Assembly (NCBI GenBank): GCA_036758285.1
Contig: DAIOWV010000005.1
Location: 11,251 to 75,250, forward strand
Direction: 5' to 3'
Length of the DNA: 64,000 nt
Source: Taishania sp036758285
GTDB lineage: Bacteria > Bacteroidota > Bacteroidia > Flavobacteriales_D > Crocinitomicaceae
Below, piece by piece: positions 16,153 to 25,448 of the stretch. Below the pieces are notes generated by a model. That model saw only the letters and a program-made list of their open reading frames with translations. It did not search any database and was not told the origin of the DNA. Within the stretch, counting starts at the first letter, position 1. The number at the start of each line of letters is the position of its first letter. The position numbers and the translations under genes are program-made.

Positions 16153-18039
16153 CTAAAATAGATTGACCAATCCTTTTCGATTGTATAATGAATCTACGTA
16201 GTAACCTTGTTTTTCTATTTTATCATCCTTAAAATATGCCTCTATCGTTTGTTTTGTAGAAGGAATCGTTAAATAAAATTTACCTTCTCTTTTTCCTTTC
16301 TTCCACGTTCCTTTTATTAATTGACCATTTGCTTCTTGTAGTACTCCAGGCCCATTAATTGTATCATTTTCCCAAGAACCTTCAAACTTAGATCCATTAA
16401 AATAATTATATGTACCTTCTCCTTGCTTCAATCCATCTTTATAAACACCAGAATAACCTTTTTCTTGACTATATTCATACAACCAAACACCATCTTGTGT
16501 TTTTACCTTATTACCATCTTTATCAACAGCATCTCTTGAACCCAAGGAATAAACTAAATTAAATCTATCAGGTTCTTTTTGTAATAAAGGATATAAAAAC
16601 TTTCCTGTTTGACTAAAACCTAACTGTTCAACAACCACATGTGTTACTCTATTCTGTTTAAAATCCTCTTTAATTATATCTAAATCTGATGTATAAGGAA
16701 ACGTTTTTGTTTTTCTATCTGAAATAAAATAAAACAACTCTGGTTTTCTAGTAATTACAACATCAGAACTTTTTAATTTTTCATTTGCATAAGTTGCAAC
16801 ACTTAAAAAATTACCCCAATTCGGGGCATGCTTTCCTTCTGCTTTTGTATGAAGTTTTTTCACTCCTGGGAAAATAACTAATAAATAAGGAAGTATTAAT
16901 AGTGGATATATTTTACCAGATGAAACAAAATCTGCTTTAATAAAAAGTTGAATTAAGTGTTTAATACCAACAAAAACAGCGATTAAAATCAATGGTGTCA
17001 TTGGTAAAATAAATCGAATACCAAACCAAACGTCAGGCCACAACATAAAAATTAAAAAGTTGGCACCAAAGAATGACAACAACAACCACCTTACTTGTTT
17101 CATTTTCCAAATTCCAAAAATTGAAAAAGCCATAATCGTAATTCCCAAAACCCATTTTTTTCCATTTGCAGGAACAGGAAGTCCTGTTTTTGGATCGTTA
17201 TAAACAACTTCACTAGTTGGAAAAATTAAGCTTGGAATTTCTTTTGAAACATATCTAATTGCATTGTTTTTTACGCGTGTTCCCCAATCCTTTACTTCCA
17301 TTTTTTTAGAATCTGCTAAATATGGATTGACTTTAAAAAGTTGAGTGACATATGAACTATTACCTATTTTTTGACTTCTAAGTTGCCAAGGCAAATAACC
17401 AATAATAAAACTTAAAATAAAGATACCTGCTATTTTAAATCTTTTTTCAAGTAGTAAATAAAAGACAAAAGCACCTAAAACTGCAATACCTTGTGTTCTG
17501 ATATAAACCAAAGCAATAATTCCAATTATGGTAATAATGAAAGAAGCTGACTTAAATTTATAATTTGAATCTACAAATTTGATAAAAGCATAGAAAGTTA
17601 ACAAAATGAAAAATACAAATGGTAACTCTGACATTGTGATACTTGAATACTCAAGCAGATGATAATTGAACAATGAAGCAACTGCAATTAACCCAGCAAA
17701 AATTTTATTGTTTGAAAATCGAAAAGAAAGTAAAAAAGTTAGAATAACACTCCCTAACATAAATAAACCATTTACAATCTTTAATCCAATTAAACTTGAA
17801 ACACCTATTTTCATAGCAATTGCTAAAATAAATGGATATCCTGGTGGATAATGATTTGCTGGTTTAGGATTGGGGTGTTCACTAGAAACATATTCAAAAT
17901 TATCTGCTATACTTCTTCCCAAAGAATAATAGGAAGCATTGTCACCACCTAAAAATAATTTTGCGTCAAAAATATAGGGGTAAACTATTAAAAATAAAAT
18001 AGTTAGGGTAATGTAATAAAACCAGTTGTATTTTAGCAT
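16153..18039 (-). CDS. GT39-like membrane glycosyltransferase with C-terminal MORN repeats
   Basis: A 628-residue polytopic membrane protein. Residues 1-410 hold about 10-12 hydrophobic helices. The first large loop contains GGDNASYYSLGRSIAD and HYPPGYPF, the acidic and Pro-rich features of GT-C (ArnT/PMT, GT39-type) enzymes that use polyprenyl-phosphate sugars. A soluble region (about 415-525) follows. The last 100 residues are MORN repeats (529-590: YSGVYKDGLKQGEGTY, FEGSWENDTINGPG, IKGTWKKGKREGKF), which normally bind lipids or mediate assembly. The fusion is unusual. First gene of a minus-strand operon with the acyltransferase, suggesting work on an envelope glycolipid; acceptor and donor are unknown. 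Confidence 0.8.
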   Translation of the reverse strand: MLKYNWFYYITLTILFLIVYPYIFDAKLFLGGDNASYYSLGRSIADNFEYVSSEHPNPKPANHYPPGYPFILAIAMKIGVSSLIGLKIVNGLFMLGSVILTFLLSFRFSNNKIFAGLIAVASLFNYHLLEYSSITMSELPFVFFILLTFYAFIKFVDSNYKFKSASFIITIIGIIALVYIRTQGIAVLGAFVFYLLLEKRFKIAGIFILSFIIGYLPWQLRSQKIGNSSYVTQLFKVNPYLADSKKMEVKDWGTRVKNNAIRYVSKEIPSLIFPTSEVVYNDPKTGLPVPANGKKWVLGITIMAFSIFGIWKMKQVRWLLLSFFGANFLIFMLWPDVWFGIRFILPMTPLILIAVFVGIKHLIQLFIKADFVSSGKIYPLLILPYLLVIFPGVKKLHTKAEGKHAPNWGNFLSVATYANEKLKSSDVVITRKPELFYFISDRKTKTFPYTSDLDIIKEDFKQNRVTHVVVEQLGFSQTGKFLYPLLQKEPDRFNLVYSLGSRDAVDKDGNKVKTQDGVWLYEYSQEKGYSGVYKDGLKQGEGTYNYFNGSKFEGSWENDTINGPGVLQEANGQLIKGTWKKGKREGKFYLTIPSTKQTIEAYFKDDKIEKQGYYVDSLYNRKGLVNLF

Positions 18040-18197
18040 AAGTATAGTTTTTTATCAACTTTCTATTGCGATATGCATAGAAGTTTTGTAAAGTTATGAT
18101 TTATTTAACTTCAAGACGCCACTTTTCAGTATTTTTAGAGTCTATATTAATAATAAATGCTTCTAATTGAACGTTATTAGTAATAATATATAGAGTG

Positions 18198-21100
18198 ATG
18201 ATGAACAAGTTTTTGGTTTTATTAACCTTTATAATTCTATTTTTTAAAGCAGAAGCTTCTCATATTATGGGGGGCAGTATTACCTATGAATGCCTAGGTG
18301 GTGGTAATTACGTTTTTGAATTAGTATTTTATAGAGATTGTAATGGAGCACAAATTAATACCAATGCCCAAACTTTGAAGGTTTGGAATCATCAAACGCT
18401 TAGTACTATATCGGTTCCTTATGTTTCTACTGAAGATATTTCACCCCAAGGAACAAACGTAACTGGTGGACCAACTTGTTTCAATTGTACAACACCAAAT
18501 GGTAATTTAGGAATTGGTTCTGTACAACGAATTACATATCGAAGTAATCCGATCAATATTTCAGGTATTCCACCAACTGATGGATGGATTTTTACATTTG
18601 ATGATTTTTCTCGTAACACCAACATAACAAACCTTCAAACACCTTATAATTATGGAATTACATTAGTTGCAAAAATATTTAATGTTAATGCTGCCAATAA
18701 TGTTTGTCATGATAGTTCTCCAAAGTTTTTACAAAACCCTCATTTTGTAAGTTGTGTTGGTAAACCCTTTAAATTAAACTTAAACCCTGTTGATCCAGAT
18801 TTGGATTCTATCGATATTCGCTTAGATCAACCATTAAACAACCTCAATAACAACCCCTATGTAGAAGGTACAAATCCTTCGGTAGTTCCTTTTGTTACTG
18901 GATTTTCTGCTACAGACCCTACTCCAACACCAAGTATGATGGGAGGTAGTCAATCTATGCAAGTAAATCCACAATCTGGTGAAATAACATTTTTAAGCAT
19001 GATGAGTGGTAATTTTAATGTGAAAATTAAAGTTACTTCTTTCAGAAATGGAAAAAGAATCTCAGAGGTTGTACATGAAATGCAATTAATTGTAACAAAT
19101 TGTACAGGAAATAATAATCCTCCTGTTATTACTCCACCATTTATGGGTTCGTTTTCGACAACTGTAAACGCTGGGGATCTAGTAAACTTTAACCTTATCT
19201 CAACGGATTTAGAAAATTTACAAGATGGGACACCTCAATCTAATACTATTCTCCCAACAGGATTACTATTCGGGCCTAACCCAAGTATAAATGCTGGTTG
19301 CTTAACTTCTCCTTGCCCAACAGTAAGCCCATCCTCTCCCCTAACTGGTATTAATGGAGCAACGATGTCGTTTAACTGGCAAACAGATTGTGCTCATTTA
19401 CTAGACTTAAGTGGTAATGAAAAAGATGTCGTTTCTTATCAATTTGTTTTCAGAGTTCAAGATAATTACTGTCCTATTCCAGAAGTTGTATACGAAACTG
19501 TTACGATAAATGTTGTTAACCCCGGAGTTATTCAAGCACCTGATATTACATGTATTCAAGGAGTTGGAACAGATGGATTTACAATTAATTGGAATCCTGT
19601 TTTGAATCCAAATGGTACATTTGTTTCTTACGAAGTTCATTCTGTAGAAAGTGGATTACTTACTACAATTCCCAACATAGCTACAACAACATATACACAT
19701 AACGGTGTAACAAGTTCTGAAAATTACTTTGTAGTTGTAGTTTCAGGATGTAATGGTTTAGCAAGAAGAAATTCAGACACTATAAGCAGTGTTTATCTCA
19801 ATTTAAGTAATACAAATCCTGGTACAGCTGTTCTCGATTGGAATGTACCTTCAACTCCACTAACCTCATCTTTTGGTACATATTTTTATATTCATAGAGA
19901 ATTCCCAGCAGGCGTGTGGACAATTATTGACTCAGTTCCAAATAATACGACCAATTATTCTCAGGTTATTGATATTTGTAACTCTTTGTTGAATTATAGG
20001 GTAACAATCAACAACACTTCTTGTAATTATTCGTCTCAAATAAATGGAGCTGTCTTTACAGATCAAACACCTCCTGATATTCCTAATGTTGTCAGCGTTA
20101 CTATTGACACTTTAACAAATGAAACGAGCATTAATTGGAAACCTTCACCTCAACCAGATACATATGGTTATATCATTTACATTCAAGATCCTCAAACAGG
20201 ATTTCTCATTGAATTAGATACCATCTATGGAAGGTTAAACTCAACTTATACTTATTTGGAACCTTATGTAAGTGGTTCTACAACTTATACCGTTGCTGCT
20301 TTTGACTCATGTCCTTCTCCAACTGGTGCTCCGTTTAATTTATCTGCTCGAGATCCTAATTTTAACACCACTATATTCTTACAAAAAAATCAAACAAAAT
20401 GTGATGGAAATGTAAGTTTAAATTGGAGCGATTATCGAGGTTGGACTGTTGATTCTTATGATGTTTTTATTAGAGAAGATAATAATGCGTGGCAATTAGT
20501 TTCAACAACGAATACAAATAGTTATTCCTTTACCGGAGCAAATATGATTAATTATCATGTTGCTATTAGAGCAAACAAAGCTGATGGAACTTTTTCATTT
20601 TCAAATACATTAGACTTTGTTGTTCAACGAACTGCCCAACCTAGTTTTAGTTACATAAGAACAGCAACTGTTCGACCTGATGATAAAGCTGTAATAATTG
20701 AATATACCTATGATCAATCAGTAATTGTTTCAAGAATAGAATTACAACGTTTGAAAAAAGGGGTTTATGAAACAATTGAAGAAGTTAATTCCCCATCTTC
20801 ACCTTATATTTTTACGGATGAAAATGTATATGTTGATGACGAAAGTTATACTTACAGAGTAATCTATTTTGATAGTTGTGGAACAGAAGGATATGCTACA
20901 AATATTGGAAAAACAATTTTACTACAAACACAAATAAACGACACCGATTTAAAATCATATTTAACTTGGACACCATACACTAATTTTAATGGAAGTATAT
21001 TAGGATACAATGTTTTCAGAGCGATTGATAATGTAAACAATCCTACTCCAATTGCATTTTTACCTTCAAATGTTTTCAATTATGAAGATAATCTATTACC

Positions 21101-21488
21101 TATTTCTACTGATGGAAAAATATGTTATCGTATAGAAGCTGTTGAAGGAGGAAATATATTCAACTCCCCTAATGTTAGTCTATCGAATGAATCATGTGTT
21201 ATTGTTGAACCATTGATTTATGTTCCAAACGCTTTCATGCCACATGGAGTTAACTCAATATTTATTCCGGTATTAAGAAACTATGTACAAACACAGTATA
21301 AAATGACAATCATGACTCGTTGGGGGCAAGTTATCTTTCAAACTGATAATCCTTTAATTGGTTGGAATGGAAAAATCCACAATAATGGTGCAGAAGCAGA
21401 AACAGCAACCTATGTATATATCATCGAATTGTACAACGGTCATGGAGAACAAATCATGACAAGGGGACACGTAACTTTGTTGAGATAA
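18198..21488 (+). CDS. Large surface protein with T9SS type B (gliding motility-associated) C-terminal domain
   Basis: A protein of about 1096 residues with a signal peptide (NKFLVLLTFIILFFKAEA). The N-terminal 450 residues (SHIMGGSITYECLGGGNYVF and onward) match the pattern of many Bacteroidota T9SS cargo proteins, with cadherin/Ig-like beta domains. The middle (about 450-1000) carries several fibronectin type III-like modules. The last about 90 residues are the type B sorting domain: YVPNAFMPHG, MTIMTRWGQVIFQT, GWNGK and YVYIIELYNGHGE. T9SS secretes such proteins and retains them on the surface or releases them. A GTG lies one codon upstream; the ATG at 18198 or 18201 is preferred. Likely an adhesin or surface structural protein. 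Confidence 0.88.
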   Translation: MMNKFLVLLTFIILFFKAEASHIMGGSITYECLGGGNYVFELVFYRDCNGAQINTNAQTLKVWNHQTLSTISVPYVSTEDISPQGTNVTGGPTCFNCTTPNGNLGIGSVQRITYRSNPINISGIPPTDGWIFTFDDFSRNTNITNLQTPYNYGITLVAKIFNVNAANNVCHDSSPKFLQNPHFVSCVGKPFKLNLNPVDPDLDSIDIRLDQPLNNLNNNPYVEGTNPSVVPFVTGFSATDPTPTPSMMGGSQSMQVNPQSGEITFLSMMSGNFNVKIKVTSFRNGKRISEVVHEMQLIVTNCTGNNNPPVITPPFMGSFSTTVNAGDLVNFNLISTDLENLQDGTPQSNTILPTGLLFGPNPSINAGCLTSPCPTVSPSSPLTGINGATMSFNWQTDCAHLLDLSGNEKDVVSYQFVFRVQDNYCPIPEVVYETVTINVVNPGVIQAPDITCIQGVGTDGFTINWNPVLNPNGTFVSYEVHSVESGLLTTIPNIATTTYTHNGVTSSENYFVVVVSGCNGLARRNSDTISSVYLNLSNTNPGTAVLDWNVPSTPLTSSFGTYFYIHREFPAGVWTIIDSVPNNTTNYSQVIDICNSLLNYRVTINNTSCNYSSQINGAVFTDQTPPDIPNVVSVTIDTLTNETSINWKPSPQPDTYGYIIYIQDPQTGFLIELDTIYGRLNSTYTYLEPYVSGSTTYTVAAFDSCPSPTGAPFNLSARDPNFNTTIFLQKNQTKCDGNVSLNWSDYRGWTVDSYDVFIREDNNAWQLVSTTNTNSYSFTGANMINYHVAIRANKADGTFSFSNTLDFVVQRTAQPSFSYIRTATVRPDDKAVIIEYTYDQSVIVSRIELQRLKKGVYETIEEVNSPSSPYIFTDENVYVDDESYTYRVIYFDSCGTEGYATNIGKTILLQTQINDTDLKSYLTWTPYTNFNGSILGYNVFRAIDNVNNPTPIAFLPSNVFNYEDNLLPISTDGKICYRIEAVEGGNIFNSPNVSLSNESCVIVEPLIYVPNAFMPHGVNSIFIPVLRNYVQTQYKMTIMTRWGQVIFQTDNPLIGWNGKIHNNGAEAETATYVYIIELYNGHGEQIMTRGHVTLLR

Positions 21489-21501
21489 ATTCACTAAAAA
21501 T

Positions 21502-21532
21502 TGCAGATTCATTCAAAAAGAAGCATTTTTGT
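21502..21532 (+). promoter_or_regulatory. Candidate promoter for msrC
   Basis: TTG (21502-21504), 20-base spacer, CATTTTTG (21525-21532), one mismatch to TAnnTTTG. It lies 27 bases before the TTG start of the sulfoxide reductase gene. Confidence 0.35.
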
Positions 21533-21559
21533 ACTAATATTTCAAATTATAAATAAACT

Positions 21560-22039
21560 TTGGCAGAAGCATCAATCCATCTTTCAGGTAATAAATCTGA
21601 AAAATATGAACAGTTAATTTCAATCATAAAATCGTTGGTTGAAGGAGAAACAAATAGTGTTGCAAATCTTGCAAATATTTCAGCTGCTTTAAAACAAGGG
21701 TTTGATTTTTTTTGGGTTGGTTTCTATTTAGTTGATAAAGATGAGCTTGTTTTAGGTCCATTTCAAGGTCCGATTGCCTGTACTCGAATTAAAAAAGGAA
21801 AAGGTGTTTGTGGATTAGCTTGGGAAAATAAAGAATTTATTCTTGTTCCAAACGTCGATGAGTTTCCTGGTCATATTGCATGTAGTTCTGACTCAAAAAG
21901 CGAAATAGTTGTTCCAATAATTAAAGACAATAATGTAATTGGTGTGCTTGATGTTGATAGCAATCGATTAAATGATTTTGATGAAGTTGATGCTAAGTAT
22001 CTAAATAATTTGTGTTCATGGCTTTCAGGTATTTTGTAA
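21560..22039 (+). CDS. msrC: Free methionine-(R)-sulfoxide reductase (GAF domain)
   Basis: A 159-residue single GAF-domain protein that reduces free L-methionine-(R)-sulfoxide in the cytosol with thioredoxin. The three catalytic cysteines are Cys74 (GPIACTR), Cys84 (GKGVCGLAW) and Cys108 (GHIACSSDS), with exactly the 10 and 24 residue spacing of the E. coli enzyme. SEIVVPI and GVLDVDS are also conserved. The start is TTG at 21560: an in-frame stop lies two codons upstream and there is no internal Met until well inside the fold, so this rare start is the only one that gives a full domain. Its end overlaps the next gene by 22 bases. Confidence 0.92.
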   Translation: MAEASIHLSGNKSEKYEQLISIIKSLVEGETNSVANLANISAALKQGFDFFWVGFYLVDKDELVLGPFQGPIACTRIKKGKGVCGLAWENKEFILVPNVDEFPGHIACSSDSKSEIVVPIIKDNNVIGVLDVDSNRLNDFDEVDAKYLNNLCSWLSGIL

Positions 22040-23565
22040 TCTGTTTTTTATTAGTTGCTTGTGCTCAAGTGAAATCATTAGAAGGTGGACCCGTAGATAA
22101 AAAGGCACCTGTTCCTTTGGCTATTGTTCCTCCAAATCAAACTATTAATTTTTCTGGTAGAGCAATTGCAATATCTTTTGATGAATACATTAAACTAAAT
22201 AATCCGAACCAGACAATTACTATTATTCCTAATGATGTGAAAATACAATCGGTATTAAAAGAAAAAACGTTAATGCTGTATTGGGAAGAAGATCTAAGAG
22301 AGAATACTACGTATTCTATCTACTTAAATAAAACTGTTAGAGATGTTTCTGAATCAAATGATTCAATCATGCAAGTTGTATTTTCGACAGGTTCATTTAT
22401 CGATTCGTTAACTTATAGCACGTTCATTGTTGATGCAAAAGACGCTTCTCCAAAAAATGGTGTCTCAGTTGGATTATTTGAACATATAGATTCGTTAAAA
22501 CCTATCTATCTTACTCAAACTGATAATATGGGCAAAGCTACTTTTAATTATTTAAAAGATGGTGAATACTATGTTCGTGCATTTGAAGATTTATCTAAAC
22601 AAGGAAAAATAGGTAAAAATGATGCAATTGCTTTTAAAGACTTGCCAATTCGTCCTGATACCAATTTAGTAGATTCCTTAGCAATGAGATTCTTCTCGCC
22701 GCTTGCAAAACCAGATGTTACAACCTTTACGTTTAATGCTCCAAGTACATTCACTGTTGGTGCTAATCGTTCATTGGAAAATGCTAAAATCACATTAAAT
22801 GATGAGCTTATTTCGCAAAATCAAATTAAATTTATTGAAAAAGATAGTTTATTAATTCTTAAAAAAGTAGGAGATGAAAACTCCGTTGTTCTTACTGTAA
22901 CTACAGAAGAATGGACTGATACCGTAAAAACAAGAATACCTATTATTCGAAATAAGATACAACGAATTTCAACTGTTTCTACTGATTTTTTCACCAACAA
23001 GCCCATCATTTTTACAGTGCCTGATATCATTCAAGGAATAGATACATCGAAAATAAAAATTTCACAATTGACAGATTCCGTTGTAATAAAAAACTACACG
23101 TTTGAAGTTGTAAATGGTAATGAATTACATCTGTTAATTCCTGATTTTTTAGGAGAAAAGGTAAAAGTTAATTTTAAAACTGGAAGCGTTTCAACAACTG
23201 AAGGTTGGACTGTCTCCGATTTTGAACAAATTATTACTAAAAGATTTGATAAAGAATTTGGAATAATAAATCTATCATTGACTGGATATGAAGAACCGAT
23301 TATCCTTGAAATGATTTATAAAAACAAAACTGTTCGCAAAGAATTTATTTCTGAGAACAAAAAAATACAGCTTACACAGTTAGAGCCTGGTGAGTATACT
23401 TTTAAAATTACTTTAGATAAAAATAACAATGGTGAATGGGACACAGGAAACTTCTTAGAAAGAATACAGCCTGAAGAAATTCATACGTTCTCTACCCCAA
23501 CAAAAGTTAGAGCAAACTGGGAAATAGATGTGGAATTAGCTCCACTAAAAAATATAAAAGAATAA
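22018..23565 (+). CDS. Lipoprotein with Ig-like (Big_5/SbsA-type) domain
   Basis: A 515-residue predicted lipoprotein: MAFRYFVICFLLVAC gives a lipobox LVAC with Cys15. An Ig-like Big_5 domain follows (about 25-125: GGPVDKKAPVPLAIVPPNQT, ISFDEYIKL, TTYSIYLN), and the rest is a series of beta-rich segments ending with a carboxypeptidase-regulatory-like fold (LDKNNNGEWDTGNFLE). This architecture, with GGPxDxxPP near the lipid anchor, is common and uncharacterised in Bacteroidota. The ATG at 22018 lies inside the end of msrC in another frame (22-base overlap), implying translational coupling. A GTG two codons upstream is less likely. Confidence 0.82.
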   Translation: MAFRYFVICFLLVACAQVKSLEGGPVDKKAPVPLAIVPPNQTINFSGRAIAISFDEYIKLNNPNQTITIIPNDVKIQSVLKEKTLMLYWEEDLRENTTYSIYLNKTVRDVSESNDSIMQVVFSTGSFIDSLTYSTFIVDAKDASPKNGVSVGLFEHIDSLKPIYLTQTDNMGKATFNYLKDGEYYVRAFEDLSKQGKIGKNDAIAFKDLPIRPDTNLVDSLAMRFFSPLAKPDVTTFTFNAPSTFTVGANRSLENAKITLNDELISQNQIKFIEKDSLLILKKVGDENSVVLTVTTEEWTDTVKTRIPIIRNKIQRISTVSTDFFTNKPIIFTVPDIIQGIDTSKIKISQLTDSVVIKNYTFEVVNGNELHLLIPDFLGEKVKVNFKTGSVSTTEGWTVSDFEQIITKRFDKEFGIINLSLTGYEEPIILEMIYKNKTVRKEFISENKKIQLTQLEPGEYTFKITLDKNNNGEWDTGNFLERIQPEEIHTFSTPTKVRANWEIDVELAPLKNIKE

Positions 23566-23576
23566 AGTTTTTGTTT

Positions 23577-24593
23577 TTAATCACAAACCCTACCTTTACT
23601 TTTCCCTTCTTCGTGATGATGATCCAATTCTTGTAATTCTTTCGCTAATTCAGGGCTAACTGGTCTACCCCTTAATTTTTCCAAATCTGGCTGCCCAGCA
23701 TCTACCCAAGCTGTGTACCAAATAGAACCAACACCAATAATTGCTTTTTTCATTCTTCTTTCAACCATGCCATTCATTCTTGCATGGTATGCCTGAGAAA
23801 ACTCATATGAATAAACTTTTGTTGTAACTCGTCCTCTTTGTTCGTAACTATATTTTTTATCTGAATCAAACTCCTTTGTCAATTCCAATTCAATTCTTAA
23901 AACAGAATCAAGTGCATTGTGAGATTCCATGACAGCTTGCCAAGCAAAATCAAGAGGTTTTTCGATATAAGCAGATTTTCCAACAAAATAATCGTAATCG
24001 TCTGCATTTATTTCAACCAATCTACTTTCCCATAATCCATGAATTCCTTTTTGATTAGACATTTGTCCATTGTAATTTTCAGTCGTATGTAATGGAACGT
24101 GTGCATCACCTACGTAATGGCCAATATCAGCACTGTATCTCAAAATGCGATCTATATCACCTGATTCAAATGCTTTTTGAAGCCTAAATTTCATTACAAC
24201 AATATGCCAAGGTACAATTCCATATGCCTGTAAAGTATCTTCTGTGTATTTTGCGACAGCATCTTCCCATTTTTTAGGCATTACAGTATAAGGATCTTCT
24301 CCTGGTTTATAGAAATGATCTAAATCTATATAATGTCGCTGAGCTTCTCCTTCAACTGCATACCTTCTTTTATCTGGATTTACTGAGTTTTCTGTTAAAT
24401 ATTCAATATGCTCTTTGAAAAAACCAAACATTTGAGGAGGCAAAGTAAATACTGCCATTCTGTTGATTCTTTTATGTCCAAAAAAGCCCCAATGGTTTGA
24501 TTTTTGTTCTTCTACTTCTCCCGAAGAAAGAGACAACAACAAAACTGGAAGGAATAAAAGAATATAATTCTTATAGTTTGACCAATTTACCAT
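23577..24593 (-). CDS. Zinc-dependent phospholipase C / S1-P1 nuclease-like secreted protein
   Basis: A 338-residue exported protein. A signal peptide (about 8-27, YILLFLPVLLLSLSSG) is followed by HWGFFGHKRINRMAVFTLPP, with the Trp and His residues that coordinate zinc at the mature N-terminus of this superfamily. Further ligands appear in RHYIDLDHFYKPGE and ADIGHYVGDAHVPLHTTENY, the HxxxE/D-type helix typical of zinc phospholipase C (PF00882) and S1/P1 nucleases. It probably hydrolyses phospholipid or nucleic acid outside the inner membrane; I cannot say which. Its ATG lies within the last 23 bases of comB, so translation is coupled. It ends 11 bases from the convergent Ig-like lipoprotein gene. 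Confidence 0.82.
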   Translation of the reverse strand: MVNWSNYKNYILLFLPVLLLSLSSGEVEEQKSNHWGFFGHKRINRMAVFTLPPQMFGFFKEHIEYLTENSVNPDKRRYAVEGEAQRHYIDLDHFYKPGEDPYTVMPKKWEDAVAKYTEDTLQAYGIVPWHIVVMKFRLQKAFESGDIDRILRYSADIGHYVGDAHVPLHTTENYNGQMSNQKGIHGLWESRLVEINADDYDYFVGKSAYIEKPLDFAWQAVMESHNALDSVLRIELELTKEFDSDKKYSYEQRGRVTTKVYSYEFSQAYHARMNGMVERRMKKAIIGVGSIWYTAWVDAGQPDLEKLRGRPVSPELAKELQELDHHHEEGKSKGRVCD

Positions 24594-25293
24594 CTTTTAA
24601 AATAGGAATTACATCCGTTTGATTAGGGGTTAAACAATATTTTACATCCTCATTTAAGTTAAGATTTTTCAATCTTCTTCTATGAGAACTTGATTTTAAA
24701 TATCCAAAATAATTATCTTTTGCAGAAAGATATAAATATTTAGCCGCTACAGAAGAGTCTTCATCAGATGTGAAGTTTCCTGTTGCTAACAAATATTCTG
24801 AAATTGCTCCTGCACAGATTGTATCTTCCAAGTTAAATTTATCTTGCCATCCTGAACAAAGACACAGTACATTTTTATTTTGCGTTGCTAAAAAATTACA
24901 CAATGCCTCTAAATTTAAAAATGAACCAACAATCACCATTTCAGCATCTTTTGCTATATCCAATGCTTTAGTACCATTCGTAGTAGAAAGAACAACATCT
25001 TGATCTTTAAAATCTTCACGCATATATGAAAATGGTGAATTTCCAAAATCAAATCCTTCAACAATTTGTCCTTTTCGTTCAGCACCAACTAAATATCCTT
25101 TTTGCTTATATTCTAATGCTTCTTCAACTGTTGGAACTGGTATAATTGAACGAATTCCATTATCAAACGCTGCACAAATAGCTGATGTAGCTCGCAGCAC
25201 ATCAATTACAACTACAATTTCATAACCTGGTTGAAAATATGAATATTCTCCTGGTGTGAAACAAACTTCTACATGTTTTCGAGTATCGCTCAT
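24571..25293 (-). CDS. comB: 2-phosphosulfolactate phosphatase family protein
   Basis: A 240-residue cytosolic ComB-family phosphatase, which hydrolyses 2-phosphosulfolactate to sulfolactate in a Mg-dependent reaction. The family motifs are present: VVIDVLRATSAICAAFDNG (about 29-47), GAERKGQIVEGFDFGNSP (about 70-87), VLSTTNGTKAL (about 100-110) and an EDTICAGA segment near 176. The enzyme is known from coenzyme M synthesis in methanogens and from sulfolactate formation in Bacillus spores. The other enzymes of that route are not in this window, so the pathway here is open. Upstream there is a promoter-like TATTTTAG on the minus strand. It overlaps the zinc phospholipase-like gene by 23 bases. 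Confidence 0.9.
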   Translation of the reverse strand: MSDTRKHVEVCFTPGEYSYFQPGYEIVVVIDVLRATSAICAAFDNGIRSIIPVPTVEEALEYKQKGYLVGAERKGQIVEGFDFGNSPFSYMREDFKDQDVVLSTTNGTKALDIAKDAEMVIVGSFLNLEALCNFLATQNKNVLCLCSGWQDKFNLEDTICAGAISEYLLATGNFTSDEDSSVAAKYLYLSAKDNYFGYLKSSSHRRRLKNLNLNEDVKYCLTPNQTDVIPILKDGKLVKL

Positions 25294-25448
25294 TTATTAA
25301 ATTCGATTAGAATATTTTGATGCTACTAAAATACAATTTTTGCTCAGGAAGAGTGTTAATTTATCGAGAATTTAAATTTCAATTGTTTAATGAACTTGAA
25401 ATAGTTTGATTTATTTAGATGATATAACAATATTATCATATAGTGAAA

